Shown here piece after piece: positions 57,746-64,000 of a DNA stretch of 64,000 nucleotides (position 1 is the first letter of the stretch; every line of letters starts with the position of its first letter). Made by a program: the position numbers and the translations under genes. The stretch comes from Kaistella jeonii (GTDB lineage Bacteria > Bacteroidota > Bacteroidia > Flavobacteriales > Weeksellaceae): NCBI RefSeq assembly GCF_000812865.1, contig NZ_JSYL01000004.1, positions 124,001 through 188,000 of the forward strand, read 5' to 3'. Below the pieces are notes generated by a model, which saw only the letters and a list, made by a program, of their open reading frames with translations, was not told the origin of the DNA and made no database searches.

Positions 57746-58618
57746 TTATCCTAATACCTTGGCAACCGTAGCGCCGATCTCCGCTGGAGAATCTACTACG
57801 TTGATGCCATTTTCTCTCATGATCGCCATTTTAGCTTGAGCAGTATCTTCATCACCACCAACAATAGCTCCGGCATGACCCATTGTTCGTCCTTTTGGTG
57901 CAGTTTGTCCTGCGATAAATCCTACAACTGGTTTTTTAGAACCACTTGCTTTGTACCATCTTGCAGCTTCAGCTTCTAAGTTACCACCGATCTCACCGAT
58001 CATTACAACCGCATCAGTTTCTGGATCATTAATGAAAAGTTCCAAAGCCTCTTTTGTAGTTGTTCCGATGATTGGATCACCCCCGATTCCGATCGCGGTA
58101 GAAACTCCATAACCTGCTTTTACAACTTGATCTGCAGCTTCATATGTTAAAGTTCCTGATTTAGAAACGATTCCTACTCTTCCTTTTTTGAAAACAAAAC
58201 CTGGCATGATACCAATTTTCGCTTCGTCAGAAGTAATAATTCCCGGGCAGTTTGGCCCGATCAATCTGCAATCTCTGTCAGCGATATAAGCTTTCACTTT
58301 TACCATATCTTCAACCGGAATTCCTTCTGTAATACAAACAATTACTTTGATTCCCGCTTCAGCAGCTTCCATGATCGCATCTGCAGCAAATGCTGGCGGA
58401 ACGAAAATAATAGAAACATTTGCACCTGCTTTTTCAACAGATTCTGCAACGGTATTGAAAACTGGTTTACCCAAATGTTCTGAACCACCTTTTCCAGGAG
58501 TTACACCGCCAACAACGTTGGTTCCGTATTCAATCATTTGTCCTGCGTGGAAAGTTCCTTCGTTTCCGGTAAATCCCTGTACAATTACTTTAGAATCTTT
58601 GTTTACTAATACTGACAT
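57746..58618 (-). CDS. sucD: Succinyl-CoA synthetase alpha subunit
   Basis: Alpha subunit of the TCA-cycle ligase that converts succinyl-CoA to succinate with substrate-level ATP/GTP formation. 290 residues. CoA-binding N domain [20 protein letters not shown] with GGVTPGKGG, conserved [26 protein letters not shown], and the active-site phospho-histidine in [13 protein letters not shown] (His about 248). The beta subunit gene sucC is not adjacent. A TAATTTTG box lies 39 bases upstream of the ATG, so it has its own promoter although it follows the second lpxD-like gene. Confidence 0.96.
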   Translation of the reverse strand: MSVLVNKDSKVIVQGFTGNEGTFHAGQMIEYGTNVVGGVTPGKGGSEHLGKPVFNTVAESVEKAGANVSIIFVPPAFAADAIMEAAEAGIKVIVCITEGIPVEDMVKVKAYIADRDCRLIGPNCPGIITSDEAKIGIMPGFVFKKGRVGIVSKSGTLTYEAADQVVKAGYGVSTAIGIGGDPIIGTTTKEALELFINDPETDAVVMIGEIGGNLEAEAARWYKASGSKKPVVGFIAGQTAPKGRTMGHAGAIVGGDEDTAQAKMAIMRENGINVVDSPAEIGATVAKVLG

Positions 58619-58657
58619 CTTTTATTTTTTAAATTTATTTAAATATTTTTCTGAATA

Positions 58658-58665
58658 CAAAATTA
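58658..58665 (-). promoter_or_regulatory. -7 box of sucD
   Basis: Minus strand TAATTTTG, 39 bases before the ATG at 58618; no clear -33 element. Confidence 0.45.
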
Positions 58666-58699
58666 CTTAATAATATTTGCTTCTTTATTTGATCAAAAT

Positions 58700-59602
58700 C
58701 TATTTAAGATTTTTAATTTTAATTTCTTTTTTCAAATAATCTTTGAAATTTTCTGCTAAAGGTCCAAAATAAGTTCCTTTTTTCAGATCTTTATTTACGC
58801 CCGTTTTTCCTAAAAGCACGGTTCCACTCGCCACACGAACTCCGGATGCCATTCCGACCTGTCCCCAAACGGTGACTTCATCTTCCAGAATACAGCAACC
58901 TGCAATTCCGACCAAAGAAGCGATCATGCATCTCTTTCCGATAATGGTATCATGACCAATTTGAATTTGATTATCTAAAACTGAACCTTCACCAATGATG
59001 GTTGAATCGGTAACACCACGATCGATCGTGCAATTATTACCAATTTCTACATTATTCCCAATGATGACATTTCCGACAGAAATCAACCGGTCGAAATTCC
59101 CATCGAGTTTTCTGTAATAAAAAGCATCGCCGCCTAAAACAGTTCCGCTTTGAATGATGACATTATCGCCAATAATGGTTCCGTCACCAATCACCACATT
59201 TGGAAATATCAAACAGTTCTTACCAATTTTCACCTCATTACCGATCACTGCCGAAGGATGAATTTTTGTTCCGTCGCCCACTTCAAGATCATGAAGTTCT
59301 TCGGTGAAACTGTAAATTCTTCTGAAATGCGTATTGATCTTATTGAAATCCCGAAAAGGATCATCGGAAACCAAAAGCGCTTTTCCTTCCGGACAGTCAA
59401 CTTCTTTATCAATTAAGATAATGGTTGCAGCAGAATTCAGGGCTTTATCGTAATATTTTGGATGATTCACAAATACAATTTCGCCACTTTTCACCCGATG
59501 AATTTCATTGGTTCCCAGAACAGGAAAATTTTCGTCACCAATCATTTTGGCTCCGATAATCTCTGAAATGGTTTTTAGCGTCTGTGGTTTTGTAAAGTTC
59601 AT
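58700..59602 (-). CDS. LpxD paralogue (UDP-3-O-acyl-glucosamine N-acyltransferase-like)
   Basis: 300-residue left-handed beta-helix acyltransferase. An N-terminal LpxD-like domain (about 1-95) differs strongly from that of the true lpxD (62478). It is followed by hexapeptide repeats (IGNEVKIGKNCLIFPNVVIG, IGNNVEIGNNCTIDRGVTDS) with the catalytic His in NQIQIGHDTIIG conserved. The C terminus ends NKDLKKGTYFGPLAENFKDY. It may act in lipid A or in another N-acylation. Located between efp and sucD on the same strand. Confidence 0.82.
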   Translation of the reverse strand: MNFTKPQTLKTISEIIGAKMIGDENFPVLGTNEIHRVKSGEIVFVNHPKYYDKALNSAATIILIDKEVDCPEGKALLVSDDPFRDFNKINTHFRRIYSFTEELHDLEVGDGTKIHPSAVIGNEVKIGKNCLIFPNVVIGDGTIIGDNVIIQSGTVLGGDAFYYRKLDGNFDRLISVGNVIIGNNVEIGNNCTIDRGVTDSTIIGEGSVLDNQIQIGHDTIIGKRCMIASLVGIAGCCILEDEVTVWGQVGMASGVRVASGTVLLGKTGVNKDLKKGTYFGPLAENFKDYLKKEIKIKNLK

Positions 59603-59677
59603 AAATATTAGATTTTCGATTAAAAATTTCTAGTTTCAAATTATTAAAAACTTGCAGCAAGAAATATCTAACTCGAT

Positions 59678-60241
59678 TTATTTTACTCTTTCCAGATAAC
59701 TTCCGTCTTCGGTGTTGACTTTAATTTTATCTCCAGCTTCGATGAACAAAGGAACCATTACTCTTGCTCCTGTCTCAACGATTGAATTTTTCAAAGCATT
59801 TGTCGCTGTATTTCCTTTTACTCCTGGATCAGCTTCGATAACCTCCAAATAAACAGTTGGTGGAATTTCCGCAGAAAGTGGAGACTCATCGCTGTCTTTC
59901 AAAATGATCGTCACTTCTTCGCCCGCTTTCATAAACTGAGCGTTTTCGATCATATTTTTATCAATATATATTTGAGAAAAATCGTCATTATTCATAAAGT
60001 GAAATCCGTTGTCATCTTCATATAAATACTGGAATTTTCTGGTAATTACTTTAACTTCATCAATTTTGTGACCTGCAGAAAAAGTATTATCTAAGACTTT
60101 TCCGTTGGTTACAGATTTCATTTTTGTTCTTACGAAAGCTGGACCTTTTCCAGGTTTAACGTGCATGAATTCAATGATCTTGAAAATATCGTTGCTGAAT
60201 TCGATACACATTCCTTTTTTTATATCGTTGCTTGTTGCCAT
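59678..60241 (-). CDS. efp: Elongation factor P
   Basis: Ribosomal factor that relieves stalling at proline runs. 187 residues, full length. Domain I (KOW-like, SNDIKKGMCIEFSNDIFKI) has the loop KPGKGPAFVRTKMKSV whose Lys (about 33) is the site of beta-lysylation or other modification in many bacteria. Domains II and III follow (EVTIILKDSDESPLSAEIPP, VKGNTATNALKNSIVETGA, NTEDGSYLERVK). Lies 58 bases after lpxA on the same strand; a run of TGATAGT words precedes the ATG. A TAATTTTT (one mismatch) is present upstream. Confidence 0.97.
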   Translation of the reverse strand: MATSNDIKKGMCIEFSNDIFKIIEFMHVKPGKGPAFVRTKMKSVTNGKVLDNTFSAGHKIDEVKVITRKFQYLYEDDNGFHFMNNDDFSQIYIDKNMIENAQFMKAGEEVTIILKDSDESPLSAEIPPTVYLEVIEADPGVKGNTATNALKNSIVETGARVMVPLFIEAGDKIKVNTEDGSYLERVK

Positions 60242-60299
60242 TTATTTTGATAGTTGATAGTTGAAAAATTAATTTCTACTCGTTATTTTTTAAATTTAT

Positions 60300-61088
60300 T
60301 TAATCTTTTCCGGTTCCGTACCCTTTCACAATTCCGCTTGGAGAATTTTTGATGAATTCTAAAATTTCATCTCTTTCTGCCGTTGGAAGCATTTCCTTTT
60401 CAATATAACTTGATGCTTGTGAAACATTCATTTTCATTTGAAAAATAGCGCGGTAAATTTTTTGTATTTCGAAAATTTTATCGTTCGTAAATCCTCTTCT
60501 TCTTAAGCCTACAGAATTAATTCCGGCGTAAGAAATAGGATCTCTACCTACTTTTACATAAGGTGGAACGTCTTTTCTGATAAGTGATCCGCCAGAAATC
60601 ATAGCATGTTTTCCGATCTTACCGAATTGCTGAATGGCAGAAAGTCCGCCCATTACAACATAATCACCAATTTCTACATGTCCGGCGATTCCGCAACCAT
60701 TTGCAATAATTACGTTGTGACCAAGAATACAATCATGCGCAATATGAGAAGTCGCCATAATTAAACAGTCTTTCCCAATTTTGGTAAAACCGAGTGCTTT
60801 TGTACCGCGATTTACAGTAACACATTCTCTCAAAGTTGTTCCGTCACCAATAATGACCTGAGTATCTTCACCGTCAAATTTCAGATCCTGTGGAACTGCA
60901 GAGATGACCGTCCCAGGAAAAATACGGCAATCTTTACCGATTCTTGCACCATCCATAATGGTTACATTAGATCCGATCCAGGTTCCTTCACCAATTTCTA
61001 CATCACCTGCAATTGTTGTAAAAGGTTCTACTATTACATTTTTATGAATGCTCGCACGTTTATCTACTGCAGCTAATTGATGTATCAT
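60300..61088 (-). CDS. lpxA: UDP-N-acetylglucosamine acyltransferase
   Basis: First enzyme of lipid A synthesis; transfers a 3-hydroxyacyl chain from ACP to UDP-GlcNAc in the cytoplasm as a homotrimer. 262 residues, usual length. Left-handed beta-helix hexapeptides begin VAVDKRASIHKNVIVEPFTT and continue to VVMGGLSAIQQFGKIGKHA. The catalytic His (about 124) lies in MATSHIAHDCILGHNV. The C-terminal helical domain (LRRRGFTNDKIFEIQKIYRA) is present. The ATG overlaps the lpxC-fabZ stop by four bases. Confidence 0.96.
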   Translation of the reverse strand: MIHQLAAVDKRASIHKNVIVEPFTTIAGDVEIGEGTWIGSNVTIMDGARIGKDCRIFPGTVISAVPQDLKFDGEDTQVIIGDGTTLRECVTVNRGTKALGFTKIGKDCLIMATSHIAHDCILGHNVIIANGCGIAGHVEIGDYVVMGGLSAIQQFGKIGKHAMISGGSLIRKDVPPYVKVGRDPISYAGINSVGLRRRGFTNDKIFEIQKIYRAIFQMKMNVSQASSYIEKEMLPTAERDEILEFIKNSPSGIVKGYGTGKD

Positions 61089-62485
61089 TCCGTTACTTTT
61101 CTTTTTGCTACCTGTGCCATCAATTCTGCTTCTACTACAACACTGTCGCGTACATAGCCATAACCCTGCATGTGAACAATTCCTCTTCTGATCGGTTCCA
61201 GCAAATCGATTTTAAATAATAAAGTATCGCCAGGAACTACTTTCTTCTTGAATTTTACTTTATCAATTTTAATAAAATAGGTAGAATAATTTTCGGGGTC
61301 AGGAACACTTGCCAAAACTAAAATTCCAGCTGCCTGTGCCATTGCTTCTATCTGCAAAACGCCCGGCATAACTGGCTCCAGCGGAAAGTGACCTACAAAG
61401 AATGGCTCGTTCATCGAAACATTCTTCAATCCAACGACATGACTGTCTGACAATTCTAATATTTTATCGATCAATAAAAATGGCGGTCTGTGTGGCAATA
61501 ACCTCATGATCCCATTAATATCGAAAACCGGCTCTTTGGATAGATCAAAATCCGGAACATTTTTTCTTCTTTGTAATTTCCACTGTCGGTTCAGTTTTTT
61601 TGCAAACTGTGTGTTCACAAAATGTCCCGGTTTGTTGGCAATTACTTTTCCTTTAATTTTTACGCCGACCAAAGCTAAATCACCGATCACATCAAGCAAT
61701 TTGTGACGTGCCGCTTCATTTGGGTAATTTAAGGTCAGATTATCTAAAATTCCGTTCGGTCTGATTGAAATATCATCTTTACCGAAAGCTTTCTTCAACT
61801 TTTCTGCAGTTTCCGGAGTTAATTCTTTATCGACGTAAACAATCGCATTCGAAATATCACCGCCTTTGATAAGACCTGCGTCTAAAAGCATTTCTAATTC
61901 GTGAAGAAAACTGAAGGTTCTTGCGGAGGATATTTCATTTTTAAAATCTGCGATATCCTTTAAAGTAGCATTTTGAGTTCCTAAAACTTTGGTCCCAAAA
62001 TCTACCATGGTCGTCACTTCATAATTATCTGAAGGAATAATGGTAAGCTCAGAACCGGTCGCAGCATCTACATAACTAAGAACTTCTTTAACCACCAAAT
62101 ATTCTCTGACAGCGGATTGTTCTTTGATACCGGCTTTCTCAATTGCTTCTACGAAAAACTTTGATGATCCATCTAAAATAGGTGGTTCAGCGCTGTTCAT
62201 TTCCAAAATTGCATTGTCGATATCACAACCTACCAATGCGGCAAGTAGATGTTCGCAAGTATGAATTCTTACACCCAATTTCTCAAGTGTTGTTCCTCGT
62301 TCTGTAGTGGTAACATAATTCACATCAGCTTCGATGTGAGGATGACCTTCAAGATCAGTTCTTACAAATATAAAACCTGAGTTTTCCTTCCCTGGTTTAA
62401 TTGTTAATTTTACTTCCTTTCCGGTATGAAGTCCTATTCCTGAGAGAGAAATCTCTTCAGATAGAGTTTTTTGCTTATCACTCAT
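61085..62485 (-). CDS. lpxC: Fused LpxC deacetylase and FabZ dehydratase
   Basis: 466 residues. Residues about 1-310 form LpxC, the Zn amidase that removes acetate from UDP-3-O-acyl-GlcNAc, the committed step of lipid A synthesis. Zn ligands are in [13 protein letters not shown] (His about 77) and [17 protein letters not shown] (His/Asp). [11 protein letters not shown] is also present. Residues about 325-466 form FabZ with [18 protein letters not shown], catalytic His in [20 protein letters not shown] and its Glu. This fusion is standard in Bacteroidota. Overlaps lpxD by eight bases and lpxA by four, so translation is coupled. Confidence 0.97.
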   Translation of the reverse strand: MSDKQKTLSEEISLSGIGLHTGKEVKLTIKPGKENSGFIFVRTDLEGHPHIEADVNYVTTTERGTTLEKLGVRIHTCEHLLAALVGCDIDNAILEMNSAEPPILDGSSKFFVEAIEKAGIKEQSAVREYLVVKEVLSYVDAATGSELTIIPSDNYEVTTMVDFGTKVLGTQNATLKDIADFKNEISSARTFSFLHELEMLLDAGLIKGGDISNAIVYVDKELTPETAEKLKKAFGKDDISIRPNGILDNLTLNYPNEAARHKLLDVIGDLALVGVKIKGKVIANKPGHFVNTQFAKKLNRQWKLQRRKNVPDFDLSKEPVFDINGIMRLLPHRPPFLLIDKILELSDSHVVGLKNVSMNEPFFVGHFPLEPVMPGVLQIEAMAQAAGILVLASVPDPENYSTYFIKIDKVKFKKKVVPGDTLLFKIDLLEPIRRGIVHMQGYGYVRDSVVVEAELMAQVAKRKVTE

Positions 62486-63509
62486 TAGTTTTATCTTTTG
62501 AGTTATTTTCTAGGTCATTGATTCTTTTCACGATCTGGCTAAAATTTCTAAAATGAACATAATTTCTTCTGTATTCTCCGGCATTAATCGCCGGTGAACC
62601 ATAAAGAATCTCGCTATCCTTCGCGCTTGAATTCACACCGCTTTGGGCTTGAATCCTCACCTGACTTCCTATGGTAATATGACCCACAATCCCAACTTGA
62701 CCACCAATTTGATTCCAGTCCCCAATTACAGTAGAACCTGCAATTCCTGTTTGTGCAGCAATTACATTGTTCTGACCGATCTTTACGTTGTGCGCAATTT
62801 GAATTAAATTATCGATTTTGGTTCCTTTGCCAATGACCGTCGAACCAATAGTTCCGCGATCAATCGTACAATTTGCACCAACTTCTACGTCATCTTCTAA
62901 TATTACGTTTCCGAGTTGCGGGATTTTCTGATAGCCATCTTTGGTGGGTTGAAAACCAAAACCGTCTGAACCAATTACCGTATTAGAATGTACGATGCAA
63001 TTATCGCCAATCACGCAGTAATCATAGATTCTTACGCCGCTATAAATAACGCAGTTTTTTCCAATTTTCACGTTTTTCCCTATAAAAACCTGAGGGTAAA
63101 TTTGACTTTCATCGCCAATTTTCACTTTTTCAGAAACACATGTAAAAGCTCCAACATATACATTTTCACCCACTTCTGCAGTTTTGTGAAATACTGCACC
63201 GTCCTCAATACCAGATTTTCTGCCCTGCATTTCTTTATAAAGATTCATTAAAATCTGAAAAGAAAGATAGGCATCTTCTACGGCAATAACGGTTGTAGGA
63301 TAAGAGTCTTTTGTTAATAATTTTTCTGAAACGATGAGAACTGAGCATTTTGAAGTCTCGATATGATCTGCAAATCTTTCTTGTGCAACGAAAGAAAGGT
63401 GGCCTTTTTCGCCACTTTCAATAGGTGAAACTCCACTGATCGTCGCAGTTTCATCGCCTATGATTTTTCCGTTAATAAAACTTGCAATCTGAGATGCTGT
63501 AAATTCCAT
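62478..63509 (-). CDS. lpxD: UDP-3-O-(3-hydroxyacyl)glucosamine N-acyltransferase
   Basis: Third enzyme of lipid A synthesis. About 343 residues from the ATG at 63509; the TTG at 63518 lies inside the promoter box. N-terminal uridine-binding domain ([31 protein letters not shown]), hexapeptide beta helix ([20 protein letters not shown] onward), catalytic His in [14 protein letters not shown] (about 240) and C-terminal helix ([20 protein letters not shown]). The first gene of the lpxD-lpxC/fabZ-lpxA unit. Preceded by ATTG-N18-TATATTTG. Confidence 0.96.
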   Translation of the reverse strand: MEFTASQIASFINGKIIGDETATISGVSPIESGEKGHLSFVAQERFADHIETSKCSVLIVSEKLLTKDSYPTTVIAVEDAYLSFQILMNLYKEMQGRKSGIEDGAVFHKTAEVGENVYVGAFTCVSEKVKIGDESQIYPQVFIGKNVKIGKNCVIYSGVRIYDYCVIGDNCIVHSNTVIGSDGFGFQPTKDGYQKIPQLGNVILEDDVEVGANCTIDRGTIGSTVIGKGTKIDNLIQIAHNVKIGQNNVIAAQTGIAGSTVIGDWNQIGGQVGIVGHITIGSQVRIQAQSGVNSSAKDSEILYGSPAINAGEYRRNYVHFRNFSQIVKRINDLENNSKDKTNE

Positions 63510-63515
63510 ATCTTG

Positions 63516-63545
63516 CAAATATAAGAAATTCCCAATTATGTCAAT
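63516..63545 (-). promoter_or_regulatory. lpxD operon promoter, nearly leaderless
   Basis: Minus strand ATTG (63542-63545), 18-base spacer, TATATTTG (63516-63523), then six bases to the ATG. Drives lpxD and the following lipid A genes. Confidence 0.6.
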
Positions 63546-63566
63546 TCCTTTTCAGTGAAAAATATT

Positions 63567-64000
63567 CTACTCGATTTCCCTTGGAAAGGATAAAATATAC
63601 TTGGTATTCAGCTGATTGATATAAGAAGAAAGGATCTGATTTTCAGAGTTCTCAAGCGTGATTTTTTTGCCATTTTTCTGGAGCAAGTAAATGGGCTGTA
63701 TGTCCTTATTATAAGGCAGCAAACTTCTGGAGATCTCATCAACCAATTCAGCACCATTTTTAATGTTAAATTTCAGATTGGTTTTATTGATTTTATCTTT
63801 AATAAATTCAGGATCAAAAGGTTGTGAAGAGATGATGGTTTTCGGAAATTCGCGCCTGATCACGCACTTACAGAGATAAGAAAGAATGAGGTCTTCATTT
63901 TTTGACCAAAATTTCATTGCCTGGATGAGATCATTGTCATCAAGATCTGTAAACCTTTGGATGTCTTCTTCGGTCGCACTTTCAAAATGATTTTTATGAA
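63567..64000 (-). CDS. C-terminal part of a protein whose start is beyond the window, HD-domain-like
   Basis: The frame is open from the end of the window to a stop at 63567; the ATG at 63917 is internal, since the coding frame continues upstream (FESATEEDIQRFTDLDDNDL, then MKFWSKNEDLILSYLCKCVI). About 144 residues are visible. The part resembles the C-terminal region of HD-domain phosphohydrolases (dGTPase-like) that are often located before lpxD in flavobacteria; the HD motif itself would lie outside the window, so this is an inference. It ends 42 bases before the lpxD promoter box. Confidence 0.6.
   Translation of the reverse strand, partial: HKNHFESATEEDIQRFTDLDDNDLIQAMKFWSKNEDLILSYLCKCVIRREFPKTIISSQPFDPEFIKDKINKTNLKFNIKNGAELVDEISRSLLPYNKDIQPIYLLQKNGKKITLENSENQILSSYINQLNTKYILSFPREIE

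Overview
The window is a contiguous stretch of chromosome from a low-GC Bacteroidota bacterium, most likely a flavobacterium of the Chryseobacterium/Kaistella group (Weeksellaceae). The evidence is a type IX secretion (T9SS) type A and a type B sorting domain, a fused lpxC-fabZ gene, a diphosphomevalonate decarboxylase, GLPGLI and DUF6438-type proteins, and the Bacteroidota -7 promoter box TAnnTTTG in front of many genes. The genus is an inference; no rRNA is present. About 60 protein genes, one tRNA-Phe and one insertion sequence were recognised.

Layout. 0.2-4.8 kb: deoC, an Lrp/AsnC regulator, a nuclease-family gene, and trmD overlapping a type II NADH dehydrogenase. 4.8-6.2 kb: a complete IS3-family element. 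6.2-11.2 kb: a tiny secreted T9SS-tailed protein, hemB, a TM2 protein, nitroreductase, DoxX-like protein, a Gre-factor-like protein, rlmB and DinB. 11.6-19.3 kb: a Bat (aerotolerance) cluster: MoxR ATPase, DUF58, a membrane protein, BatA, BatB, BatC, BatD. 19.4-30 kb: marC, a lipid/isoprenoid group (SDR, acyl-CoA ligase, mvaD), esterase, pdxJ, MscS channel, ung, acetyltransferase. 30-38.5 kb: mutS2, tRNA-Phe, a two-domain OlsF-like acyltransferase, aspartate kinase, fbp, menC. 38.5-44.5 kb: a 1,404-residue secreted repeat protein with a T9SS type B tail, and a sensor kinase with a membrane partner. 44.8-53.2 kb: glnS, a thioredoxin protein, outer-membrane proteins, dusB and an ABC-2 exporter. 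53.2-57 kb: accessory block (below). 57-64 kb: a lipid A/EF-P cluster (lpxD, lpxC-fabZ, lpxA, efp, a second lpxD-like gene, sucD, a beta-barrel protein) and the 3' part of a further gene that runs off the window.

The most unusual region is 53.2-57.0 kb. Four AT-rich same-strand genes of unknown or poorly known function each have, a few bases after the stop codon, a long imperfect inverted repeat with ends CTGCTAAC and GTTAGCAG. The order gene-repeat-gene-repeat is that of an integron gene-cassette array with attC-like sites, but no integrase is in the window and the ends do not fit the classical attC consensus exactly. The last repeat passes into a 21-bp tandem repeat of seven copies whose unit resembles the right arm of the repeats.

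Other patterns: at least eight genes have TAnnTTTG only 3-6 bases before the start codon, which predicts leaderless or nearly leaderless mRNAs; and four copies of a dispersed intergenic palindromic repeat sit at gene ends. Several starts were moved from upstream TTG codons to the ATG or GTG that follows the promoter box.
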